From JAWLBW01 sp041687475 (GTDB lineage: Bacteria > J088 > JAWLBW01), in NCBI GenBank assembly GCA_041687475.1, contig JAWLBW010000237.1, positions 1-7,356 of the forward strand: a stretch of DNA of 7,356 bases, given 5' to 3'. The notes beneath the pieces are model-generated. The model was given only the letters and a program-made list of their open reading frames with translations. It did no database searches and was not told the DNA's origin. A program made the translations under genes and the position numbers. Every line of letters begins with the position of its first letter. Position 1 is the stretch's first letter. Shown one piece after another: positions 1-7,356 of this stretch.

Positions 1-693
1 GACGGCGCCTTCGACCCCACGGCGGGGGCGCTCGTCGCCATATGGAGACTACGCACGGGCGGAAGGGTTCCCTCTGACGATGAGCGGAAGGTAGCCTTGG
101 AAAAAACCGGCTACCCATATGCGCGTATGACCACGCAGGGGCTCATCAAGGAACGCGCAATTGTCTTTGAGGAAGGCGGCTTCGGCAAGGGAGCCGGACT
201 CGACCATGCCCTCGAAACCCTGTCGGCGACCGCCGTCACCGCCGTGTCGCTCGATCTCGGCGGCCAGATCCTGCGGCGCAACTGGCCCGCCGCCGACCGG
301 CTTGCCCTGGCCCACCCGCGGCGACGCGATCGGGTTACCCTCCGGCTCGCAATTTCCGACGGCTCGGTCGCCACGTCGGGCAACAGCGAACGAGGGCTCA
401 CGGTGGGGGGCAAGCGCATCGGTCACCTGCTCGACCCGCGAACCGGAAAGCCTGTCGACGACTGGGGCAGCCTTACCGTCATTGCTTCGACGGCCTTCCG
501 CGCCGATTGCCTGTCGACCGCCCTGTACGTCGCCGGCCCCGACGCCGCGCTGCGCTTTGCCGCACGTCACCCCGAGGTCGGCGTCATCGTGCAGGAAACC
601 ACCCCGGAGGGCGCACTCTCGGTACGCGCCGGCCGCAATCTTCGACACCGGTTGACGGCGGCCGACGATTCGATTCGTCTTCACTTTCCCTGA
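1..693 (+). CDS. apbE: FAD:protein FMN transferase, ApbE family (5' end missing)
   Basis: This is the C-terminal 230 residues of an ApbE protein; the start lies before the window. ApbE enzymes cleave FAD and, with Mg2+, attach FMN through a phosphoester to a Ser/Thr of target proteins outside the cytoplasm. Family motifs appear in the usual order: DGAFDPTAGALV at visible residues 1-12, GGFGKGAGLD (the counterpart of DxGGxxKGxxxD) just after residue 58, SVATSGNSER near 123-132, HLLDPRTGKPV near 141-151, and ADCLSTALYV near 168-177. D169 and T173 sit in the D-x-x-x-T spacing that binds Mg2+ in known ApbE proteins. The N-terminus is absent, so a signal peptide or lipobox cannot be judged. It ends 81 bp before a gene for an exported FMN-binding protein, which is the obvious substrate. 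The family call is firm; the substrate is inferred from neighbourhood. Confidence 0.93.
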   Translation, partial: DGAFDPTAGALVAIWRLRTGGRVPSDDERKVALEKTGYPYARMTTQGLIKERAIVFEEGGFGKGAGLDHALETLSATAVTAVSLDLGGQILRRNWPAADRLALAHPRRRDRVTLRLAISDGSVATSGNSERGLTVGGKRIGHLLDPRTGKPVDDWGSLTVIASTAFRADCLSTALYVAGPDAALRFAARHPEVGVIVQETTPEGALSVRAGRNLRHRLTAADDSIRLHFP

Positions 694-774
694 GCCGGGT
701 GTCGTCTCCTGCCGCGTCTCGTTTTACTCAAACGGGCGTCGGTGGTTTACTGTAATGTCTGCCCCCCGAAGAAC

Positions 775-1383
775 ATGTCACGATTGCAACCGACTCATCG
801 CAGGTTTTTCCTTCACCGCCCCTTTGCCGTCGCGGCGGTTCTTGCCACCGTGTTGGTTTCCGGCTTTGTGCCCGCACGTGCCCACGCCAAGGTGTTTCTG
901 TCGGGTGATGAAGCCCTCGAGCTGGCCTTTCCCGGCTGCGACATCGATCGGCAGACGGTATTCCTGACCGACGAGCAGCGTACAGAGGTCGAAAAACGCG
1001 CGAGCTCGAAGCTCGACACATCGATCGTGCATCCCTACGTGGCCACCTGCGAGGGTAAACCGGGCGGCACGGCCTACTTCGACAAACACCGCGTTCGTAC
1101 GCTGCCCGAAGCGCTCATGATCGTCGTCGACCCCGAGGGGCGCATCGGGCGCATCGAAGTACTGGCCTTCAACGAACCTGAAGATTATCTGCCGCGAGGC
1201 GCCTGGTACGACCAGTTCAAGGGAAAAAAGCTGTCCGAAGAGCTGGCTCTGAAAAAGGACATTCGCGGCATTTCGGGCGCCACCCTCACCGCCCGGGCCA
1301 CCACCGAAGCGGCGCGCCGCGTGCTTGCGCTGCACGCGGTACTCGGTTCGACAGACCAGGACGCGAAGAAACCCCAGCCATGA
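775..1383 (+). CDS. Exported FMN-binding domain protein, predicted covalent flavoprotein
   Basis: This 202-residue protein has an N-terminal export signal and an FMN-binding domain at about residues 100-195. The motif D162-IRGI-SGAT-170 fits the flavinylation consensus D-x(n)-(S/T)-G-A-(T/S), so T170 is the predicted FMN attachment site for ApbE. Residues 17-33 are hydrophobic and are followed by A-H-A, giving a likely signal-peptidase cut after A38. The charged part before it contains RRFFL, which resembles a twin-arginine signal. The mature part has only two cysteines, C55 and C92, which could form a disulfide. The ATG at 775 is preferred because the in-frame GTG at 742 would add eleven residues (VYCNVCPPKN-like) before a normal signal sequence. 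The ribosome site is weak (GAAG). The stop overlaps the next start as ATGA, which suggests translational coupling. The role is inferred: an extracytoplasmic one- or two-electron carrier paired with the downstream membrane protein. Confidence 0.85.
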   Translation: MSRLQPTHRRFFLHRPFAVAAVLATVLVSGFVPARAHAKVFLSGDEALELAFPGCDIDRQTVFLTDEQRTEVEKRASSKLDTSIVHPYVATCEGKPGGTAYFDKHRVRTLPEALMIVVDPEGRIGRIEVLAFNEPEDYLPRGAWYDQFKGKKLSEELALKKDIRGISGATLTARATTEAARRVLALHAVLGSTDQDAKKPQP

Positions 1384-1802
1384 CTCGCACCCAATCGCGC
1401 CTGCAGCACCTGTCGAATCTTCTTGTCGGCGGCACCGGACTCGTGTACTTCGTCATGCTGTATTTCATGCAGCCCGCCGATGAGTTCGCGGTGGTGAACC
1501 ATCCCTGGCAGCCGCACGTGCAACACCTGCACGTGCTGTTTGCCCCGCTGCTCGTGTTCGCGACCGGCCTCATCTGGCGCACGCACTTCTGGGCCAAGTA
1601 CAAGAGCGGGCGGCCCGCGCGACGGTTCTCCGGTCTCGAGCTGGGCCTGAGCTTCGTGCCCATGACGGCCTCGGGCTACCTGCTGCAGATATCGGTGGAA
1701 GCGAGTTGGCGCACGGTATGGGGATGGGTGCACCTGGTAACCGGGCTGTTGTGGATTGCCGGGTATCTGGTGCATCAGTTTGTGCGACGCGGCGCGCGGT
1801 AG
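1380..1802 (+). CDS. Four-helix membrane protein with cytochrome-b-like histidines
   Basis: The 140-residue product has four predicted membrane helices at about 15-31, 47-66, 86-104 and 113-135. I do not recognise a named family with certainty; the layout resembles small b-type cytochromes and DUF4405-like proteins. Histidines lie at the ends of helices 2 and 4: H51 and H69 flank helix 2, while H118 and H132 in helix 4 are 14 residues apart, the spacing of heme-ligating pairs in cytochrome b. Helices 2 and 4 would run parallel, so H51/H118 and H69/H132 could each ligate one heme on opposite membrane sides. H41, H46 and H49 add to a His-rich loop before helix 2. The gene overlaps the FMN-binding protein gene by 4 bp (ATGA), so the two products probably work together, for example in quinol or cytochrome electron exchange with the flavoprotein. 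Heme binding is inference; the membrane topology is well supported by hydrophobicity. Confidence 0.75.
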   Translation: MTRTQSRLQHLSNLLVGGTGLVYFVMLYFMQPADEFAVVNHPWQPHVQHLHVLFAPLLVFATGLIWRTHFWAKYKSGRPARRFSGLELGLSFVPMTASGYLLQISVEASWRTVWGWVHLVTGLLWIAGYLVHQFVRRGAR

Positions 1803-1852
1803 GTGGGAGAGAAGGGACCTACACCTTTCGCCCAAACGCAGGGCAGGCTCCA

Positions 1853-1868
1853 ACGCAGAGACGCAGAG
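1853..1868. repeat. Tandem ACGCAGAG duplication
   Basis: Two exact copies of ACGCAGAG lie side by side, about 50 bp after the membrane-protein stop. The related string AAACGCAGG occurs shortly upstream (1834-1842). It is too short to call an element on its own. Confidence 0.5.
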
Positions 1869-2183
1869 TTGCGCTGATTGAGTTTGGCGCGCTGCGGCCT
1901 TCTCCGAAGATTGGGGGATACGCCCTTCCCGGCGACAAGATGTTGTATGTTTCCACTTCGAGTCGCGCAGACGAGCAGGGCGAGGCCGACGACGAGAAGT
2001 GCACCTGAGGCCCGGCCCATCGGGGGGCCCACGGTATATACGGCTTTTCTACCGGTGACACGGCGTTCTTCGACTGAACGGGAAGCATCTCGTCGTCCCG
2101 GGCGCCCTGCGCCCGCCGGCGACTCGATGCGGACGTTCGTTCCGCCGGCTCGACGTGGATGCTGAATCCCGGGCCTGCCGAGC

Positions 2184-2268
2184 AGTCAGCAGGTCTGAAC
2201 GTCTGATGGTCTGAAAGTCAGCAGGTCTGAAAGTCTGACGGTCTGAAAGTCTGACGGTCTGAAAGTCT
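2184..2268. repeat. Octamer tandem repeat tract based on GTCTGA
   Basis: Ten consecutive 8-bp units run from 2184 to 2263, followed by a partial unit. GGTCTGAA occurs five times (2192, 2208, 2224, 2240, 2256). It alternates with a more variable unit: AGTCAGCA (2184, 2216), CGTCTGAT (2200) and AGTCTGAC (2232, 2248). The true period is therefore 16 bp, with one invariant and one drifting half. The tract ends in a C-rich stretch. It lies about 110 bp before the tRNA promoter. There are no unique spacers, so it is a simple satellite and not a CRISPR array. Confidence 0.92.
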
Positions 2269-2286
2269 CCCCCTCGCCCCATCGCA

Positions 2287-2354
2287 GGCTCTCCCCCTCA
2301 ACGGAGCACCCGGTCTGCACGGCTCTCTCCCTCGACGGAACAACCGGCCTGCAC
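2287..2354. repeat. Imperfect 34-bp tandem duplication
   Basis: Two adjacent 34-bp units, 2287-2320 and 2321-2354, both begin GGCTCTC and end CTGCAC. They agree at 29 of 34 positions and differ at unit positions 8, 14, 20, 23 and 28. There are no gaps. Four of the five changes are transitions, as expected from drift after duplication. Confidence 0.88.
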
Positions 2355-2376
2355 GCCCGTGCCGGACGTAAATCCC

Positions 2377-2405
2377 TTGCCCTCGCCCTTCCCCTCTGAT
2401 ATTCT
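2377..2405 (+). promoter_or_regulatory. Sigma-70-like promoter of tRNA-Ala, extended -10
   Basis: TTGCCC (2377-2382) and TATTCT (2400-2405) are separated by 17 bp. Each hexamer matches its consensus at four of six positions. TGA directly before the -10 gives an extended -10 (TGN) element, which can compensate for the weak hexamers. Transcription would start near 2412, about 30 nt before the tRNA. Confidence 0.55.
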
Positions 2406-2415
2406 TTCTATTTCA

Positions 2416-2431
2416 CCTTCGTTCGCGAAGG
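2416..2431 (+). other. Small UUCG-loop hairpin in the tRNA leader
   Basis: CCTTCG-TTCG-CGAAGG forms a perfect 6-bp stem with a UUCG loop between the predicted transcription start and the tRNA 5' end. It may stabilise the leader or aid processing; it has no T-run, so it should not terminate transcription. Function is a guess. Confidence 0.4.
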
Positions 2432-2441
2432 AACGTCTTGA

Positions 2442-2517
2442 GGGGCTATAGCTCAGCTGGGAGAGCGCCTCGTTCGCAACGAGGAGGCCGGCGGTTCGAT
2501 CCCGCCTAGCTCCACCA
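2442..2517 (+). tRNA. tRNA-Ala (anticodon CGC)
   Basis: A complete 76-nt cloverleaf. The acceptor stem is GGGGCTA with TAGCTCC (one G-T pair), the D stem is GCTC/GAGC, the anticodon stem is CCTCG/CGAGG with loop TTCGCAA, and the T stem is GGCGG/CCGCC with loop TTCGATC. The discriminator base is A and the CCA end is encoded. The anticodon CGC at 2475-2477 reads GCG alanine codons. The G-T pair at 3:70, the alanyl-tRNA synthetase identity element, is present (G2444 with T2511), which confirms the alanine assignment independently of the anticodon. It has its own promoter and terminator, so it is a single-gene unit. Confidence 0.97.
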
Positions 2518-2522
2518 AATTC

Positions 2523-2552
2523 AAAAGGGCCGCGTTCATACGCGGCCCTTTT
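2523..2552 (+). terminator. Intrinsic terminator after tRNA-Ala, probably bidirectional
   Basis: AAAAGGGCCGCG and CGCGGCCCTTTT form a perfect 12-bp stem around the loop TTCATA, 5 nt after the tRNA. A T-run closes the stem on the + strand, and the A-run becomes a T-run on the - strand. The kinase gene converges on it from the right and stops at 2577, 25 bp away, so the same hairpin can end both transcripts. Confidence 0.93.
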
Positions 2553-2576
2553 CCGTTTTCGCTTGTGCAATATTCG

Positions 2577-4130
2577 TTACCCCGCTGCCCCGTTGCCCCT
2601 GGCGCTTCCGCCGCAGGTTCCGGCCTCACGGGGCAGTCGCGCTTCGAAGGTGGTTCCCTGCCTCTCGTTCGAGGTAAGCTCGAGCGTTCCCCCATGCGCT
2701 TCGGCGATGGCCCTGGCAATGTACAGCCCAAGGCCCAGGCCGTCACGAACATTCGTGGTCGCCCGTACGTACGGGTTGAAAATATCCTTTCGCACCGACT
2801 CATCGATAACCCCGGCGTTCCACACAGAGAGGCGCACGTCTTCACCCTCGCCTGCAATCTCGACCCGCACGGGCCCCGGCGTTCCGTGCTGGGCAGCATT
2901 GGCCAGCAGATTGGTGGCCAACTGACTCAACCGATGAGAATCCCAGCATCCCTCCGTGTTGCCGTCGACACGCAGCAGAATCTTGCGTTCCGGAAACACG
3001 ACCCCCAGCTCGTCGACCACCGCAGCAACGATGCTCTGCAGGTCGGCGAGGTCGCGTTCGACCGGCATTCGGCCCCGGGTGCGGGCACGCGAGACATCGA
3101 GCAGATCGTTGATCATGGCCGTCATGCGCCTCGCTGCACGGTGAATGCGGCCGAAGGCCCGATGCGCCGCCGCACGGTAGCGTTCGCTGTCATCATCGGC
3201 GGCCAGAAGCATTTCGGCCGACATCTGAATCGCCGCCAACGGCGCCTTCAGATCATGCCCCAGAATACTCATGAAACGCTCCTGCAGAAGGAGAAGCTCA
3301 TCACGCTGCGCGTTACTGGCCGTTTCATCGGTTTTATCGAAGAAATTCACCACCCCGCCCATGACCTCGCCTTCGACCACCAGGGGGGCGGCGTTGATTT
3401 CAACAAGGCGGTCACTTCCATCGCCCCGCCGAAGAACGACACGCCGGTTGCATACCGTCATTCCGTGCAATGCCTGCTGGAGCGGTACCTCTTCGGCGTC
3501 GAGAATGTAACCATCGGGAGTTCGCAGATCATATACCTTGGCTCTCTCTTCGGGGGCTGCATTGAGATCGTCGCGACCGTGAATGCGCCGCGCCGCTTCA
3601 TTCGCCAACTGCACGTTTCCCGATTCGTCGCCGACGATGATGCCGATCGGGCTTTGCTCGATCACGGTTTCCAGCATCACGCGCTGCAATCGCGAAAGTT
3701 CGTTGACCGCCGCCGCAACCACCCGGTCAATCGCGGCATTCAGGGTCAGTGTCGTCTCAAGATCGGGCGGTCCCATCGACCTGGCCACCGATTCGAAAAT
3801 GAGACGCCGGAAAATGGCCATTTCCTCGACCAGCTCGTTGGCCGTATAGCCCGATTCGGCCCGAATGCGACCGTGAATGCGCCCCACTGCCACGCTGGGT
3901 TTGTCGACCGGGGTCGTCGAGACGCCTCGAGACAGCCTGTTCAGCTCAAGTATCATCAGATCGAGCATCTGCGGCAGGTGATCGATGAGTTCACTGCGAC
4001 TCAGATCATCGGATTGGGGAATGCCCTTGTGGTGACGGACGTGCCGGGCCCATCGATCGAGCAGATCTACTTTTTCCTCCTTGAGAAGGCGTGCAATGTC
4101 GCTGTATGGCATTCCCCTATCCTGGCTCAT
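2577..4130 (-). CDS. Soluble PAS-domain sensor histidine kinase with RsbRD-like N-terminus
   Basis: The 517-residue protein has no membrane helix and should be cytosolic. Residues 8-150 resemble the RsbRD N-terminal domain (LLDRWARHVR near 23-32, then all-helical), known from stressosome co-antagonists and some kinases. A PAS domain follows at about 153-268 (EQSPIGIIVGDESGNVQLAN). The HisKA box FMSILGHDLKAPL carries the phospho-acceptor H292. The ATPase domain shows the N box (N407, N411), the F box (IFNPYVRA, 450-457) and the G2 box (GLGLGLYIARA, 464-474); the G1 box is WNAG instead of DxG, a variant common in this kind of kinase. The signal and partner are unknown, and no response regulator lies in the window. 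Start choice is open: M1 at 4130 has GGAAAG almost touching it, whereas M7 at 4112 has AGGA seven bases upstream and may be the true start. It is divergent from fadN and convergent with the tRNA. Confidence 0.9.
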   Translation of the reverse strand: MSQDRGMPYSDIARLLKEEKVDLLDRWARHVRHHKGIPQSDDLSRSELIDHLPQMLDLMILELNRLSRGVSTTPVDKPSVAVGRIHGRIRAESGYTANELVEEMAIFRRLIFESVARSMGPPDLETTLTLNAAIDRVVAAAVNELSRLQRVMLETVIEQSPIGIIVGDESGNVQLANEAARRIHGRDDLNAAPEERAKVYDLRTPDGYILDAEEVPLQQALHGMTVCNRRVVLRRGDGSDRLVEINAAPLVVEGEVMGGVVNFFDKTDETASNAQRDELLLLQERFMSILGHDLKAPLAAIQMSAEMLLAADDDSERYRAAAHRAFGRIHRAARRMTAMINDLLDVSRARTRGRMPVERDLADLQSIVAAVVDELGVVFPERKILLRVDGNTEGCWDSHRLSQLATNLLANAAQHGTPGPVRVEIAGEGEDVRLSVWNAGVIDESVRKDIFNPYVRATTNVRDGLGLGLYIARAIAEAHGGTLELTSNERQGTTFEARLPREAGTCGGSARGNGAAG

Positions 4131-4156
4131 CTTTCCAGTATAGGGGCAGTATAGGG
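4114..4156 (-). promoter_or_regulatory. Inverted repeat plus third half-site at the kinase start
   Basis: CCCCTATCCTGG (4114-4125) and CCAGTATAGGGG (4135-4146) are inverted copies matching at 11 of 12 positions around a 9-bp spacer, which contains the M1 start codon of the kinase. A further CAGTATAGGG (4147-4156) repeats the second arm directly. On the - strand both right-hand copies read TATACT, a good -10 hexamer, but I see no matching -35. This could be an operator for autoregulation, or an RNA hairpin that hides the ribosome site of the M7 start, which lies within one arm. Confidence 0.55.
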
Positions 4157-4280
4157 CCGGGATGGACGTACGGCGACCGTCGGCGCTCGGTGCCGGGACG
4201 CCGCACCAGAGGTGTCGGGGTAACCCGCTGCGGGCCTAAGCACCTGAAATAGCGCGCTTTCTCGGAACGCGTAAAGAAAC

Positions 4281-4309
4281 TTGGGAAAATCTTCGTTCTC
4301 GCGTAAAAT
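4281..4309 (+). promoter_or_regulatory. Promoter of fadNA
   Basis: TTGGGA (4281-4286) and TAAAAT (4304-4309) are separated by exactly 17 bp; the hexamers match consensus at four and five of six positions. Transcription would start near 4316, inside the palindrome described next, leaving a leader of about 70 nt before the fadN ATG. Confidence 0.7.
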
Positions 4310-4326
4310 GAATGACTATTCATTCA
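4309..4326 (+). promoter_or_regulatory. FadR-type (TetR family) operator of fadNA
   Basis: TGAATGACTATTCATTCA is a near-perfect palindrome with 7-bp arms. Partial symmetry continues outward as AAA on the left and TTT on the right. It agrees at every position with the B. subtilis FadR box as I recall it, TGAATGAMTANTCATTCA. FadR is a TetR-family repressor released by long-chain acyl-CoA. The site overlaps the last base of the -10 and the likely transcription start, the expected place for repression by blocking RNA polymerase. The repressor gene is not in the window. Confidence 0.8.
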
Positions 4327-4385
4327 ATTTGAAATGGGTCTCACTTCCCATCCGTACGCTAACCGCTAACGAAAAGGTGTGCTTC

Positions 4386-6755
<2,370 letters not shown>

Positions 6756-6769
6756 AGGGGAAACGGATT

Positions 6770-7356
6770 ATGAAAGAAGCAGTAATCGTAGCCGCCAACC
6801 GCACGGCGGTAGGCAAAGCCAAGCGCGGCGCCCTGGCGAACGTACGCCCCGACACCCTCGGCGGCGTCGTACTCAAGGACGTTGTCGAACGCGCCGGCAT
6901 CGACCCCACGCTGATCGAAGATCTGCAGATGGGTAATGCCATGCCCGAAGCCGAACAGGGCATGAACCTGGGCCGCATCGCCATTTTCTGCGGCGGTCTG
7001 CCCAACGACATTCCGGCCAGCACCGTGAACCGGTTCTGCTCGTCGGGTCTGCAGTCGGTGGCCATCATCGCCAACCGCATTCAGGTCGGCGAAATCGAAG
7101 TGGGCATCGGCGCCGGTTCCGAGTCGATGACCATGGTGCCCATGGGCGGCAACAAGATCGTGCCGAACCCCGATCTGGCCGAGGTCTTTCCCGAAGCCTA
7201 CATCGGCATGGGTCACACGGCCGAGAACGTAGCCAACCGCTACGGCATCAGCCGCGAAGAGCAGGACGAGTGGGCCGTGACCTCGCACGAGCGCGCCATT
7301 GCCGCCATCAAGGCCGGCAAGTTCAAGGACCAGATTGTTCCGGTCGAGGCGGTTCG
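6770..7356 (+). CDS. fadA: FadA: acetyl-CoA acyltransferase (thiolase), 3' end missing
   Basis: The first 195 residues of a thiolase, roughly half of the usual 390 or so. It would cleave 3-ketoacyl-CoA with CoA to give acetyl-CoA and a shortened acyl-CoA, the step after FadN. The nucleophilic C90 lies in VNRFCSSGLQS (86-96). Further family blocks are the opening EAVIVAANRTAVGK (3-16), GAGSESMT (114-121) and MGHTAENVANRYGISREEQD (147-166). The catalytic His and the second Cys lie beyond the window. The ATG is preceded by AAAGGGG with a 9-base gap, and only 14 bp separate it from the fadN stop, so it is in the same operon and probably forms a complex with FadN. Substrate chain length and an acyltransferase versus acetyltransferase role cannot be settled from this half; context favours the degradative enzyme. 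Confidence 0.94.
   Translation, partial: MKEAVIVAANRTAVGKAKRGALANVRPDTLGGVVLKDVVERAGIDPTLIEDLQMGNAMPEAEQGMNLGRIAIFCGGLPNDIPASTVNRFCSSGLQSVAIIANRIQVGEIEVGIGAGSESMTMVPMGGNKIVPNPDLAEVFPEAYIGMGHTAENVANRYGISREEQDEWAVTSHERAIAAIKAGKFKDQIVPVEAV

Larger units (their letters stand above)
1803..2376. other. Intergenic region without a convincing gene
   Basis: About 570 bp separate the redox module from the tRNA promoter. The open frames here on both strands (up to about 100 codons) are rich in Arg, Pro, Ser and Ala, overlap one another, lack ribosome sites and show no domain, so I treat them as chance products of high GC. The region holds a GC-rich hairpin (GGGCGC-CCT-GCGCCC, 2100-2114) with no T-run, and the repeat tracts listed separately. 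No clear terminator with a T-run follows the membrane-protein gene. Confidence 0.6.

Noticed and set aside
49..684. A 211-codon - strand frame opposite apbE
   Set aside because: Antisense shadow with no motif; the + strand ApbE motifs are decisive.
742..774. GTG start at 742 for the FMN-binding protein
   Set aside because: It adds an unlikely Cys-containing extension before a normal signal peptide; the ATG at 775 is more natural.
1801..1828. AGGTG/CACCT inverted repeat as a terminator of the redox operon
   Set aside because: Only a 5-bp stem with a 16-nt loop and three T residues; too weak.
1185..1853. A 222-codon - strand frame opposite the FMN-binding and membrane-protein genes
   Set aside because: It spans two convincing + strand genes and shows no domain of its own.
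1878..2165. Small frames in the gap (for example + 1878-2165 and - 1819-2088)
   Set aside because: Arg/Pro/Ser/Ala-rich, mutually overlapping, TTG or unsupported starts, no ribosome sites and no domain.
2184..2268. CRISPR array
   Set aside because: Octamers abut without unique spacers and no cas gene is near.
2049..2282. A 77-codon - strand frame translating the octamer tract into DFQTVRLSD-like repeats
   Set aside because: The peptide periodicity is a by-product of the DNA repeat; no start or ribosome signal supports it.
2808..2822. Degenerate G1 box (WNAG) as a sign of a dead kinase
   Set aside because: V-x-N-x-G variants are frequent in otherwise active histidine kinases, and H, N, F and G2 boxes are intact.
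2565..4154. A 529-codon open frame on the + strand opposite the histidine kinase
   Set aside because: It has no recognisable domain, while the - strand shows H, N, F and G2 boxes in order.
4210..4245. Nested inverted repeats (AGGTG/CACCT around CCCGC-T-GCGGG) upstream of fadNA
   Set aside because: Short arms, no T-run and no gene ending before it on the + strand; likely chance in GC-rich DNA.
4281..4385. TTG start at 4281 giving FadN 35 extra residues
   Set aside because: That stretch contains the promoter and operator, and the ATG at 4386 has a good ribosome site directly before the Rossmann fold.

Overview
The window is GC-rich bacterial DNA, apparently chromosomal, carrying ordinary core genes with no phage, insertion-sequence or CRISPR signature. 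The sequence does not fix the organism. A periplasmic flavinylation module, a cytosolic PAS histidine kinase and a FadN-type beta-oxidation operon suggest a free-living heterotroph that can grow on fatty acids. A Gram-negative host is likely because the FMN-binding protein looks exported to a periplasm; any finer placement would be a guess.

Region 1 (1-1802, + strand) is a three-gene redox module. It holds the C-terminal two thirds or so of an ApbE-type FAD:protein FMN transferase, then an exported FMN-binding protein with a clear flavinylation motif (SGAT), then a four-helix membrane protein with histidines placed as in b-type cytochromes. The last two genes overlap by ATGA. The simplest reading is that ApbE attaches FMN covalently to the exported protein, which then exchanges electrons with the membrane protein.

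Region 2 (1803-2441) has no convincing gene. It carries a small ACGCAGAG duplication, a tract of ten octamers built on GTCTGA, an imperfect 34-bp tandem duplication, and then a promoter with an extended -10 for the tRNA gene.

Region 3 (2442-4156) holds tRNA-Ala(CGC), a strong hairpin terminator that probably serves both strands, and, convergent to the tRNA, a soluble histidine kinase with an RsbRD-like N-terminal domain and a PAS domain. A 12-bp inverted repeat straddles the kinase start region.

Region 4 (4157-7356, + strand) is a fatty-acid beta-oxidation operon, fadN-fadA. FadN is a 789-residue 3-hydroxyacyl-CoA dehydrogenase/enoyl-CoA hydratase fusion, and the thiolase runs off the window end. 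Upstream is a sigma-70-like promoter (TTGGGA-N17-TAAAAT). It overlaps an 18-bp palindrome that agrees at every position with the Bacillus subtilis FadR (TetR family) operator consensus as I remember it. In B. subtilis the same gene order occurs as fadNAE, also under FadR, so gene order, protein architecture and operator all point to one acyl-CoA-responsive system.
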